Source of the DNA: Mactra quadrangularis
Taxonomy: Eukaryota > Mollusca > Bivalvia > Venerida > Mactridae
DNA length: 64,000 nucleotides
Direction: 5' to 3'
Assembly: GCA_025267735.1 (NCBI GenBank)
Contig: CM046295.1
Location: forward strand, 10,303,167 to 10,367,166
A model generated the notes under the pieces. The model saw only the letters and a program-made list of their open reading frames with translations. It searched no databases and was not told where the DNA came from. Positions 1 to 11,276 of the stretch are shown piece by piece. The translations under genes and the position numbers were made by a program. Position 1 is the stretch's first letter. Each line of letters begins with the position of its first letter.

Positions 1-11
1 AGGGACTTTTG

Positions 12-357
12 TCAGTTACCTATCCTTGATAAAAAATCTGAAGCAATCCAATTGATAAGTAGGTCCTATCAGTTGGAATCCTAGGATTTTATCATTGAAG
101 TCCTATGTAATGATAATGAAATAGTTTACCTAATATCTTTCTTGTTAATGAAGATATTAACAGGAGTGATGAAATTTAGTTGTTCTTTACAATAACAGTA
201 CTTAGCTTGAATTTCAAACAAATTAAATGATTTACAAAAAGGTTATTTAAGATTAATTGTGTCAAATTGGCATTGAAATGTAAGGGTAAAATCCGAATAA
301 TCCAACTGATTGAACTTACCTATTTGAAGAGTATACAAGGGGACATAACTGACTTAG
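12..357. mobile_element. MITE-like dispersed repeat, copy 1
   Basis: This stretch is closely similar to 31101-31433. Its left end (GTCAGTTA followed by a CCCTTG block) is matched in inverted orientation by its right end near 340-357 (CAAGGGG, then TAACTGAC), so it has short terminal inverted repeats of roughly 16 bp. It has no open frame. It is probably a non-autonomous DNA transposon lying in an intron of, or downstream of, the minus-strand EGF gene. The target duplication cannot be judged because the left flank is cut by the window edge. Confidence 0.5.
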
Positions 358-805
358 GTCTCTTACTATATACAACTGTAAGCCGACTGAAGTTTTACGT
401 GTTCGTAGAAATTAAAAGTTTTTTGTCACAAAGTTTGCTTTAGAGCAGAGTCAATATCGGTATCACATTAAGTGATACCGTTGCTTAAATTCCACTTACA
501 TTAACAGATAATCGCTGACTTTGTTTCTTGGCATTTGAGGAACGGGCAGTTTGATAGTGAATAAATCGCGTATTATTACTTATAGGAAAATATCAACGCA
601 TTAGGTCAAAACAGAGAAACACTTATTTACGAGTACATGTACAAAGTTATATATTGTTTTGCGCTTTATAGAGTTTATAACAATTTTTGTTCAATTACGT
701 ATTTTGCGGCGGTCAAAGAAGCAGAATGGCCTTAGAAAAAGTACATGACCAAACCCCAAGTAAGTAATTTATGTAGCTACTGCCTAGGAAAATGTCTACA
801 CTAAC
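358..805. other. Intron of the EGF-repeat gene, no exon seen
   Basis: No coding exon was recognised on the minus strand between the splice donor at 805-804 and the window edge. The next exon of the EGF gene probably lies left of base 1. A short palindrome occurs near 455-482 (GGTATCAC, spacer, GTGATACC). Confidence 0.5.
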
Positions 806-2143
806 CTTCCTCGCATCCATTGATGTATCCTAATGTACACAACCCAGTGGTTTGAGAACATGTATTGTTAATACAGTCATGTCGTTTACAGCTCATGTCA
901 CATACGTCACCATGGAAGCCAGCAGTACAGTTGTGACATATACCATCATTCCGACCGCACACTTTGTTTAGACAATTAGCTGGACAAGTTTCATTACACG
1001 CCTGACCATAATTTCCTTCTTTACAAGTTAAGCATCGTCCATCTTCTTTGTCACATTGACTATCTAGACATTCAGTCGGACACGGTGTACCACAACGGTT
1101 GCCATAAAACTTTCCTTCTTTACAAACTTCACAATGTCCTGTGTCCTTATCACATGCACCAACACAATTAGTGGGACAAGATTTCCAGCACGAATATCTA
1201 TAGAAACCAGATTTACATTCAGAACAAGATGTCGTCGAGTCGCATATTTTACAACCTTGGGAGATAACACAACATTTATCTCCAGAGTATCCAGTCCAAC
1301 ATCCTTCTGAACATACAGCAGTATTTCTATCACACACTGAGTTCTTACAACCATACGAACAATACTTGTCACAATGTTCACCAAACCAACCATTGACACA
1401 GTCAATACATCTACCTGTTGATCTATCACAAACACCATTCAGACAATTAGAACAATGATTGTTACAGTTTACTCCGTAATAACCTGGCATACATTTGTCA
1501 CATTTATCCTCGGCAAAGTTACCTTTACATCCATATAAACATCTGCCATCATCTCTTAGACATGTGTCGTACATGCAGTTAACTGGACAATCTTTATCAC
1601 AGTTGTCACCGTATTTTCCACCTTTACATTGGTCACATTTTGGTCCATCTAGTCTTTCATCAGCACAACCAGTGGTACAGTCACCATTGTTCTTACATAT
1701 TCTATCTTTACAATTATCAGGACATGGTATATCACAGTTGTTACCATACCAAGTATCAGCACAAAAGTTACATCTATATCCACTCCAGTTGCTACTTGTA
1801 CAACCTTTCAAACAAATACCTGTTGTTTGGTTACATTTGTTCTCAGCACAGTTTGCTGAGCAAATTGTTCCACAGTTTGTTCCATAGTAACCATCAACAC
1901 ATGAATAACAAATATTATTGTTTGTATCGACGCCGTACTGTCTATGACAACTTAAACAAGAGGCTGGACAAAAACTCCAACATTTCCCACCCCAATAACC
2001 ATCAATACATCCATACACACATGACCAAGCAGAGCCTTGATTTCTACAGATTTCCCACAGATTTCTTCCTCCATTTTCAGGATTACTTTTACAACAATCA
2101 CAAGTGTTCTCGGTCTTACAAACAGGTTCATCTTGAGCAATAC
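806..2143 (-). CDS. Multiple EGF-like-domain protein (MEGF/SREC-like), large internal exon
   Basis: This 1338-nt exon encodes 446 codons of a secreted or surface protein made of EGF/laminin-type Cys-rich repeats. About ten units of 40-45 residues repeat the pattern C-P-x-N-C, C-D, G-x-C, C-x-x-G-x-x-G-x-x-C typical of MEGF10/11, PEAR and scavenger-receptor class F proteins. The open frame could be read from a GTG at 2183, but that part is a pyrimidine tract ending in TTCAG (AG at 2145-2144), so the true exon start is a splice acceptor. On the other side the frame reaches a stop at 803-801 that overlaps a GTTAG donor (GT at 805-804), so the protein continues in exons outside the window. Both borders are phase 1, as usual for shuffled extracellular modules. 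No transmembrane segment is visible, so membrane anchoring is unknown. The molluscan MEGF family is large, and orthology to a named vertebrate gene is not claimed. Confidence 0.85.
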
Positions 2144-2511
2144 CTGAACAAACAAAAAACAAGAAATATAATGTGGAAAACACATTAAAGCCGGATTTAA
2201 TGCAAAATTACAAAGGGGAATAATCCATGATAAAGCCAAGTAGAGTTGTGGTTACGCATGGTATATTATCATTGTATGAAGTTTCATAAAGATCTGACGA
2301 TATATTCCATATTCAATTTCAATATCATGATTTTATCACTTCTGTCTGTCTACTCATTTGTTGAACATATCCCGAGGTTATCAAGATTCTTGAGCTAGTA
2401 TTATAATCTACTTCAATATTTTTGTATTATTAAACGTCTGACAAAACTAACAGATACCTACTATAAAAACTAAACAAAATGACACATAAAGACTATGTAT
2501 GTAATAAATTG

Positions 2512-2794
2512 CAGGGGCGGATCCCGGATTTTTTTCTAGGGGGGGGGTTCCGAACTTCTTCTAGGGGGATCCAAACTTTCGAACCACAACTACATTATAC
2601 ACATTTTGCAGACTAATGCAACATATCAATAATATAAACTACATAACCATTAAATATGTTTTAAGCACCGAAAAAAATATTGCTTCACGCTACGAAAAAT
2701 GACTTACAGTCAAGAAATTCACCTATGAACCGGTACATTTTGGAAATTCCAAGGGGGGTTCCGGACCCCTCTGATCCCTCCGCTGGATCCGCCT
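2512..2794. mobile_element. hAT-like MITE in the first intron of the EGF gene
   Basis: The ends are inverted copies: CAGGGGCGGATCC at the left and GGATCCGCCT at the right. They are flanked by near-identical 8-bp sites, ATAAATTG (2504-2511) and ATGAATTG (2795-2802), which is the target-duplication length of hAT elements. The 283-bp body is non-coding and rich in G runs. Its right flank lies about 16 bp from the splice donor of the signal-peptide exon. A diverged, inverted piece of the same family is at 19958-20050. Confidence 0.65.
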
Positions 2795-2819
2795 ATGAAT
2801 TGATAAAAAAGAAAATTAC

Positions 2820-2868
2820 CACAGTTAAAGCAGCATACAAACAAAACAACCAATGTCAGCAACATCAT
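2820..2868 (-). CDS. Signal-peptide exon of the multiple EGF-like-domain gene
   Basis: On the minus strand, two ATG codons in a row (2868-2863) open a 16-codon hydrophobic run, MMLLTLVVLFVCCFNC, followed by one extra base and a GTAATT donor (GT at 2819-2818). The phase is 1, which matches the acceptor of the large EGF exon at 2144-2143. The junction makes a Gly codon and leads into the residues IAQDEP, a plausible signal-peptidase region. This supplies the start that the large exon lacks. The transcription start and 5' UTR, above 2868, were not located. The call rests on composition and matching splice phase. Confidence 0.72.
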
Positions 2869-3401
2869 CTTCGTTTGGTTTGATATCACCTATGCTGTAA
2901 CCAAATATTAAGTGTTAATTTTGTGAAAATCGTACAACTCACTAAGCTTATTGATGTCATTTAAAATATAGAGAATGCGATTATTATTTTTTATTAAAAA
3001 ATGGGAAATATGACAATGAGTTGCGAAAATGGTTTAGTTAAACATTTTAAAATTATTTAGTCGTGAAAAGGTCAGTATTCGATTTTTATTATTTCGAGGT
3101 GAAAAAAAAGAATAATTCACTTGCTCTTGCTATAAACAAAAATAATACGCCTCACAAAAGACAAAAAAAAACAACATAAAAATATAGGATATACCGCTTA
3201 TTTGTTAGCTAAATCAATTCCCTTCATGTATTTTCCTCTAACGAGCATATATAAATCCAAAAGTAATATTTTCATCTAAGTAAAATCATATTTGTACACT
3301 CTTTATACAACAAAATAACAAACTACAAATTAAAACCCGGAAGAAGGAATAAAATTAACCAAACTACTTGAATTATTCTATAGAACTTTTTCACTTAAGT
3401 G
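2869..3401. other. Upstream region of the EGF gene, no gene seen
   Basis: AT-rich DNA without a convincing exon. It should hold the promoter and 5' UTR of the minus-strand EGF gene, but no TATA box or initiator could be assigned. Confidence 0.4.
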
Positions 3402-3403
3402 TA

Positions 3404-6400
3404 CACTGTAAAAAATTGGGAACACGTAACATGTTTTATAAGTGTTTAAAACGAAAACACTGCAATTTACTTTCGTAACACATCCGTTTAATATAGTAAC
3501 ACTTAGCGTTTTAGTGATTTAAAAAAATCGGCAGTGTTTTACTTTAAAACGGTACCATTTTCAATCGTTAAAATTTTTTCGTCTGAAAAATTAATAATCG
3601 CAATGGAGAAACAAATGTAACTACAAAACGATATATTAGACCCAACATCTTCATTAAAATACGGATTTTTGCGTATTTTTTTTTACCAGAAACGGAAACG
3701 TAAAACACGTGCGTTTTCACTAGTGTGCAAAACGAACACACTTTGTAGTCTCTTAGCGAAGCTTTGACTTTTTTTTATAAACACACAGATATGTAAATAT
3801 ATTAAGAATGGAATGCGTAAGTATTCTTTAATAGTAATTTAACATTGTTAACGTGGAAACTATATAGTCCCAATCACCAAGTAGTTTTGTTTGGAGATTA
3901 TGGAATGTTCGAATTCAAGGTTGAAGCGCTGTCTGCTCGCGCCCAGAAAATCCTCGGAACATTAATGTAAGTAATGTATTACTTTAATATTTCTTGGGTT
4001 GCTTTATCACCTGTCGTGTTTTCAGTCTCATGTTTTGAAATTTAGTAATAAAATGTATGCAAGGGAAGAGCTTTTTGACGTGGGATACATTTTGTCATCA
4101 GTTTTCGCGACATTCTTTGAATTTCGTTGGTATTAGCTGGGGTCATTTAGGATCAGTGGCGCCTACACAGCTATTTGTTTAAAAAGAAAATGTTAACGTT
4201 TTTGTATCAATTTGTGCATTCCCTTTTGCATTTATATTGTTAACATTTACACTGTTAGTTTGTGCGTTTGTTGTTGGTCTAATACAATAGCTAGTACCTA
4301 ATTTTATCCCTGTCCTAATTTCGTCACCCCAACTCATACACTTAAAACATTTTCCGGGGTCCTAATTTCGTCCTGTCCTAATTTCGTCACCCCATAATTA
4401 TTACAAAAAGCATATAGCATTATAAAATATACACCTAAACTAGCTCTATTTCTATATGGAAGGGATGTAATTACACACTGCAGATGACGAATTGTTTTAA
4501 ATTTTCAATGTTGTTACTTTATACAATGTATTTTAGGGAAATAGAACAGATGCTGGAAGAAATGTTATGAAAATAATACTCAGACTGTGAGACAAGTTAT
4601 TAAATGATACATTATACATACATGACAGGCTTTTTTCCATGGTGGTTAGGCCAAGATAAAATTCTTTGTTTAGGGGAATAGCCTGAGAAATTAGAGGTGG
4701 AGTAGATAGTTTTTTGTTGTTGCTTTTTACTCACGAAATCGCTATTTTATTTAAAGTCGTAAATTTCGCCAAAGTTATGAACACAAAAACCACCAAAGTT
4801 TGCTGACTTTGAAATAAAAACTCTAAGGTCGGCAACTTATTTAGGTAGTCGGTTGCCCTAAGCACAGCAATTCTCATTTTAGGCCTTGGTTAAGCATGCA
4901 TGTTTTATCCTGTTATATTTTTTTTAAATTTAAGACTAGAATATGATTGAGTTTGAGTGTGTCACCATATTATCATGAATCCTTAAATTTGATATTGTTA
5001 TTTTCATTTTTATTCAGGTTGGTTATTTACTATACATACACCTTTTGGAAGGAAAGGCAGAGACAATGCTAATAACTGAGAAATGGAACCATATTGTTGA
5101 ATGAGTTGTGTATATATGAGTTTTGTATATATCTAGAGTTTGGGGAGAGTAATGGAGCTTTTGGCAAACTGAAATGTACCCGTCTTATAAAGTAAGTTAA
5201 TTCACTGAAAGTTAGTAATATAATTTTTGGTTGGTTCAACCTAGCATAGTGCAGAAGTCCTATTCATAACCCGGTACTAGAGTTTAAACTACTACTTCGG
5301 AATGTTACAGCTTATTTTGCCTTTTAAAAATTTTGATAACAGCAAATTTTTAAATATATTACTATTAGTGAGAGTAACTCATACTGGTATATATCTTTTA
5401 AACTGTATAGAAATTGCTTTACAATAATACAGCACATGTCAAGTTTATCTATGATATAGAATTATCAACAAAGTAGTCCTTAAAGTTTTTTTACAATTGT
5501 TAATTCTTATGTATATATTTCAGAAACAATCAAACATCCATAATTAAAGTTCGATAGAAGTTGAAATATATGTTAGAGATGGTACATGATGATATAAGAT
5601 AGAGGGAAAGAAGAAAGAGGATGTAGAATACAAAAGTTAATCCCAATACAATTGAACTATTAATTTATAACCAGATAAATGATATATAAAGAGCCTTGGA
5701 TTATACATTTGATATTAAGAACAATAATGATATAAATTGCTTGTATTTTTTCAATACTGATTCATCTCACTGACTAAGATTCTGTGGGCATTTTCACAAA
5801 AAAATCTCAAAGAAAAAAGTATCGTGAGCCAATTTCAAAAATTTAAAGTTCAAAGCCTAAAAGATATAATATAATAATTATCATGATATGAATTTAAGAA
5901 AGAATTCATTATTCTGCCAAATTAGAGAATATTTTAGTTAAAGTTTATTGGACAAAGAAGAAAGGTATTATAAATGTTTTCCTGATTTTTACTTACAATG
6001 ATTTTTATGTAATTTTTTTGTGAAAATGACCACTCTTGGTCAATAGTCATAGTCATGTAGGTGTGACTGGTCTTAAGATTCTTGATGTTTATAGATTGAA
6101 CAAAAGTCAATGACATAATTAGTGAACAATATACTTATGAAATGAATATATTTCATTAAGTTGGTGTTATAAAATTTTGAGTTTCAATAAGCACAAAGAT
6201 ATAGTTTAATGCAGAGATCTTTTGTTACACTTTAGTTAAGTGCATATTCTGTAGAAGAGGAGAGTAGTTAATACATAAACTTAAAAATGACTTAAAATCC
6301 ATCTTAATAATGTTTTAAGTACACTTATGTTTTTGCAAAATTTTGTGTAGGGGAGACAAACTCCATTGGAAAAGAGACTATATGTATGAGTGACACATTA

Positions 6401-6994
6401 TCACTATTTAATAGCTTTGTGTGTGTATGTTATGATGGGAATAATCACAAATTAAATATTTTAACTTACTATTATTCTAGTCACTCAAAGTAAATTATGG
6501 TTGCATTTTTATGACAAATAAATGATAATTTAATCTTTTCAAATTATGTTTTTTATTTATTTGCATATTTTCAGCCGTGACTTTGATTAAATAACATTGT
6601 TAGTTAGTCAAGGTTTCATTTTAGAAAGACTTAGCGAACAGTGCTCTTAAAGCAATAAGTTTCAGCTTTGCAACAAAACATGTGAAAAATACAAACATGT
6701 TCAGTGTTTATCAAGAAAACACAAGAAGTGTTTTAATATGGCGTTACGTGTGCAAAAAGTGTAACAAGAAAGTGTTTTGATTTTAAACGCGTCAAGTGTT
6801 TTAATTTAAAACACTTTTACATGTTTTCAATGCGTTCTGGTGTGTTATTTTGATATGTGTAATGTTTTATAACAAAACACGAGCATGTTTTAAAGAAAAA
6901 CATGTTACATGTTTAAGTGGTAACATGTTTTAAAAGTGTAACAGAAAAGTGTTTTAAAAAGTGTTTAAAAGCAAAACACCTTTTTTTTACAGTG
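3404..6994. mobile_element. TA-flanked inverted-repeat element with GTGTTTTAAA subterminal motifs
   Basis: The left end CACTGTAAAAAA (3404-3415) is the reverse complement of the right end TTTTTTACAGTG, and both ends are bordered by TA (3402-3403 and 6995-6996), as for Tc1/mariner-type insertions. Inside each end are many short variants of GTGTTTTAAA and AACATGTTTT (about 3420-3570 and 6690-6990). The interior of about 3 kb is AT-rich and has no transposase-like frame. It could be one large non-autonomous element, or two MITEs of one family that happen to bracket host DNA. Confidence 0.45.
4295..4395. repeat. Short direct repeat CCTAATTTCGTC
   Basis: A phrase CCTGTCCTAATTTCGTCACC occurs twice, about 70 bases apart, with a third partial copy between. 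No function is suggested. Confidence 0.4.
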
Positions 6995-6996
6995 TA

Positions 6997-9900
6997 GATT
7001 ACATCTATTCAATTCAAATGAAAGAAGTATGATACTTCGTAAACAAGCTGCATACTATTAGCAGGAATAGACTTTTGTAACTAATATGTATTTCGTGCTT
7101 TTCAGCAATAATTTTTTGTACCGCCTGCGCACAGAAGGAATGTCCCATAAATTTGAGTCCCGAATTAGGTCTATTGTAAACAAGTTCTTACAACTTAGAT
7201 TATTTACTCTCCAGTTCACTTTCTTGTCCCAGAGTATTGAGTTTGTAGGGTAATTTATTTATTGGAGTTAACGCCGTGTCAACACATTTTAGGTCATTTT
7301 ACGGCGTCCAAATGGCCAAAATGTGTTGACATGGCGTTAAACCATGTATAAATCAGACGATGTCCCCGACACTACTTCATACTGGACACGTCATGCATAC
7401 AATACTTTTTATATAAATAGCGACATATTCTGATAGTTATATTGGTTATCAAATCACACATTTATAAATTCATTATGATTAAATGAGTAATTTATAACCC
7501 TGAGTGCACCTGTCTGGCTTAATTACTAAATTGGTCGTACGAGAAAAATACATCGTCGGTCTATTTTCACTAATTGATCTCAGAGACTATGAAAAACATA
7601 CATGTATTTGATAATAGACATTCAGAATGTAAAATGAAAATAAGCCGTTTAAAACTTGAAATTGTTAAAAAACATGTTCCAAAAAGTAAATGAATATTTC
7701 ATGATTTTCTTAACTTACGATTGTTTGTTTTTTGTCGTAAGTTTTTATACATGTCCATGTATATGAATAAGGCTCAAGGTGACAAGAATATAGTTTACTG
7801 AGTTAAATATACATGTATTCATTGATGAAACTGTAATTACAGATTTAAGGTTATTTAATTAATGTGTCAATGTTTTGTCTTGGAAACAAAATAAAGGCAT
7901 AAGTTTTGATACGTTTATAAAATTACAAAATTTTAATGTGCTCGGTATAAAAGCCTACGTCAAAACTCATTCCTATATATTTATTTCAAGGTAAAATGAA
8001 AAATCGGTTACACGTACATTAGTACATAACTTTCAAACTTTAAAGAAAGAGGTTAAAACAATATTTTATTGCACAGTAAAGTTCCACCGTGAGGTCTATC
8101 TTAGTTATTGCGAAATTGTGCAAATCGTGTATTCCAAATGTTACATTTGAAAAGAAAAATGCCCTTTGACCATACCGCTTTTAAGATTATTGATTTTGAT
8201 GGTCGTTTTAGTGGACTTTATCTGTATTGATAAAGTTACCAATGGATACTATATTATTCTATTAACTAATCCGAGGCAGTTGTGATTTTTTATGGAAACT
8301 TACGACAAAAATGAATCGCAAGTCTTTTTTATCTTACGATGAGAAATTGTCGTAAGATTTTTTAGAAAAGATGAAAGACATTCACATGTAATTATAAATC
8401 ACGCTTAATCACGTTACGACTGCGAGAGTTGAGTCAGTCATCAACCAGTAGACTATAAACGTCGAAACATTGTTTCTTTATTTATAATAATTACGACCGA
8501 ACGGCTGGTACGGTTTATTACGGTCAGTGACAGATTTTATACCATCCTCTTTCATAAAATGACGGGATAAAGTTCAGTATGCACGGTAAGTCCGGTCGTT
8601 TGACGAATAATTTACGACGGTGAAGTTTTCGCCAATGCCTTAGTCTTATTCAAGCGTAATTTGGGGTTTTTATTGTACGCAATTCTGACCGCTGTATTTA
8701 AAACTAGGACAAGCAGGCTGGTCAATTATGATCATTAAATTAATTTTCTGTGAATGTCGCGTGACTTCACAATGCTCCATTGTCAAGAAGGGTTGTCACC
8801 TTCCTTTACAAAGTCGATAAAAAAGTGAGTCAGTACTGTTAAGAATGCAACTCAGCTGGGTTTGGTGACTAAACCGCTATAAATTCAATTCTCACTAACG
8901 GGCGGCTGTTTCAATAAGCTAGAAGAGCTGACGACGGATGTTACTTAAATAACTATACGATAAAAATACTACATGTAGCTACCACGATTTTAATAATTTG
9001 CGAAGCTAGAATCAAAATAACTTTATAAATTCTTTTTTATGTTTATCTTTATATGGTTTTGCTTGTAATAAAAAGAAGGCAGGCGTTTGTTTTCGTCATA
9101 TAAATAACTCGAGCTTCGCACTCAAGAATGAATGCCTACGCACCCAAAACTCATACCTATATTAAATTCCAACGTGAATATTTAACCAAGTGTATATAGG
9201 TTATTTCTAAAACGAAAAAAAGCAACGTTGATCAAAACGGCCCAGACCTCATACATGCCTACTACAGTTGCCCTTTAAAATTTGTGGACAAATTAAATAT
9301 TAAGAAGAATAGATCATACATACCTCATGTAATTTTATTATAATTAATGTTTATTCATGTAACATAGTTTGAACTTTGAATCATACGTTGGAGAAATAAT
9401 TAAAGCTGATTTTGAAGTTGCCCAGATAACGTTTTCTTTTTTCGGCGCAGCTGTCTAAGCCAACTTTTGACCTATATTTTTAACCAATACAATGTGCTCT
9501 ACCATTCCTGTATGACCTATGATACTCTCTTCCGGTATTGAGAAATGGATAAAAGAAATGGTACCATTGGTTATTTGTGATAAAGAGGGCGTATCACAGA
9601 CAGTAGTTGCTGACTATTTACTTTGTGTATGGGTGATTTACTTCGCTAATTGTTGATCCTTTCGTTGGGTATCCCCCTGGCGGTATGACTGAACAGCGAA
9701 TACGAATATTTAATCAAAATTAACCCTGCATTGCGCCGATTATATTTTGAATGACATACATGTATCTTGTTCATAGGTAAGCATGAACCAGTCATTCGAG
9801 GACTGTTACAGGTACATTGTACGTGTAACTGTATGGGTATAACTTGAATCTGGGTGCACTAAAACAGCATATTAACAAAAAAACTTACCATAATATTACA

Positions 9901-11100
9901 ATACAATATAGAAGAATTTACGACTAAAACCGATCGTAAGACTATCGCTAATACATTTAAGGGCCCCGGTTAAAGTTTTTAAGGAAAAAAGATGAGAAAA
10001 AAGCGCAAGATCAAACAAAAAAGAAAGTGTAGAAAGGCTACATGTACGACATTTTTTCGGTTCGCTGAGTAACGTGGCTTGATGAGCGTTTGTTACGCAT
10101 ACAGTAATTAAAACTGACCAAATGATCATAAAAGATAATTATATACAGAGTATAGTCATAAATAATATCGTTCTTGACCATGCATTTTGTACAACGTGTT
10201 TTATACGGGACTGAGTAATATATGAACAATAGGTTATAGTTTGTAAAAAAAACGTAGACATCTGGACTTACTGCATTATTCATGCATTTTTTGATAGTTT
10301 TTGTGATTTGAAGATTTTTTATTTATTTTAGGTTTAAGTTTACTAAGTGTCGCCTGACTTTTAATATTATCGTGAACGTTATTCATGCGTACTACGCGTT
10401 TTTTGTGTTATTTTTGTGTGTTTTTGAACAAGAATATTTGAGTTGACCGCTTTTTGGTATTTTTTGTGAGTCAATGGACATTTTATGATTTGTACAGGTC
10501 TGTATAGTTTGATAGCGGAAAAGGATATTTCATACGTATTTTGATAAACTTTCGAATATACTGAAGTTCTAAAAAAATAAAGTTTGGAGTTTGTGGTCAG
10601 AGAATAGAGAAACCCTGTCTTAATGAAGGCATATTTCTAAAAGCACTCGTCGTTTGTCTTTTAAAATGAATAAATGAAAAGAAAGATACAGTGAAACAGT
10701 GAGGAGTTTTAGAATAACGTTGACAGAAAGAAATGCAACTTAACATGCTAGCCTATATGTAGATAACCACGACTAACGGAAATTCAAATTATTCGTAATA
10801 CTTCGTGAAAAATCGTAAACATTCGTGGTACTTCGTGAGTATTCGTTCAAAATTTGAAACTTACGAGGAAAAAAGTCTACACAAAAAGGGGACAACGTAT
10901 TTCGTCAATGAGGATTGATATTAAAACAGGAGATAGCATTTTATGAGAGCCAGTTATCCAGTTAAAATAACGAGAAACGGTCTACACGTGGATATTAAAG
11001 GAACACAATTAGGCCAACTTTTTAGTGTTTTAGCATCAACTTCGATTTTAAGCAGGTGTTTCTGTTTTTTCAATAAAGATGACTTTCAAAAGTGAAATAT
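6997..11100. other. Long stretch without a recognised gene
   Basis: AT-rich intergenic DNA upstream of the lustrin-like gene. Only short frames occur, with no splice or domain support. It contains a SINE-derived palindrome (7268-7340), scattered TTACGA/TCGTAA inverted motifs (7700-7750, 8300-8350) that look like old transposon ends, and a cluster of short ATTCGT/CTTCGTGA repeats near 10790-10860. Confidence 0.5.
7268..7340. repeat. Palindrome built from two SINE 3' ends
   Basis: The left half starts TTAACGCCGTGTCAACACAT and the right half ends in nearly its reverse complement (ATGTGTTGACA, then GGCGTTAA). The left half matches the 3' end of the SINE family seen at 12481-12769 and 46462-46715. 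It appears to be two truncated copies joined tail to tail. Confidence 0.6.
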
Positions 11101-11194
11101 TTCTTGTGGACTTTATGCATCAAATATTTCGGACAAAATCGTTAATTTTTGGAAATTTATACACACGAAGTAACGAGTGACGATACGTAATATA

Positions 11195-11202
11195 TGACGT
11201 CA
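11195..11202. promoter_or_regulatory. Perfect CRE palindrome before the lustrin-like gene
   Basis: TGACGTCA lies 13 bases before the ATG at 11216. This is the consensus site for CREB/ATF factors. It sits in the 5' UTR or core promoter; the transcription start is unknown. Chance occurrence is possible, since TGACGTCA also appears inside exons at about 14048 and 22565. Confidence 0.35.
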
Positions 11203-11215
11203 CAGAAATAGAAAA

Positions 11216-11276
11216 ATGAGAATGTGGACTAAATTACAAATTGGATTTTCTATTATAGTGTTTTTATTAATGTCAG
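11216..11276 (+). CDS. Lustrin-like gene, exon 1 (signal peptide)
   Basis: The ATG at 11216 opens 20 codons with a basic start and a hydrophobic core (IGFSIIVFLLMS), then one base and a GTGAGC donor at 11277. This is a typical signal-peptide exon ending in phase 1. A second ATG two codons later (11222) could also serve as start without changing the conclusion. Confidence 0.8.

Noticed and set aside
1495..1887. 130- and 182-codon plus-strand frames within 1495-2188
   Set aside because: Antisense shadows of the Cys-rich EGF exon; no independent support.
2144..2183. Start of the EGF protein at GTG 2183 with a leader M-F-S-T-L-Y-F-L-F-F
   Set aside because: No ATG is present there. The hydrophobic run is a translated pyrimidine tract before a splice acceptor, and a better signal-peptide exon exists at 2868-2820.
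2680..2883. 67-codon plus-strand frame
   Set aside because: It crosses the hAT-like MITE and lies antisense to the signal-peptide exon.
3900..3968. Small ATG frame followed by a GTAAGT-like donor
   Set aside because: Only 22 codons, no partner exon, and inside a putative transposon.
9896..10283. Two minus-strand frames of 77 and 81 codons
   Set aside because: Low-complexity, no domain or splice support, typical chance frames in AT-rich DNA.
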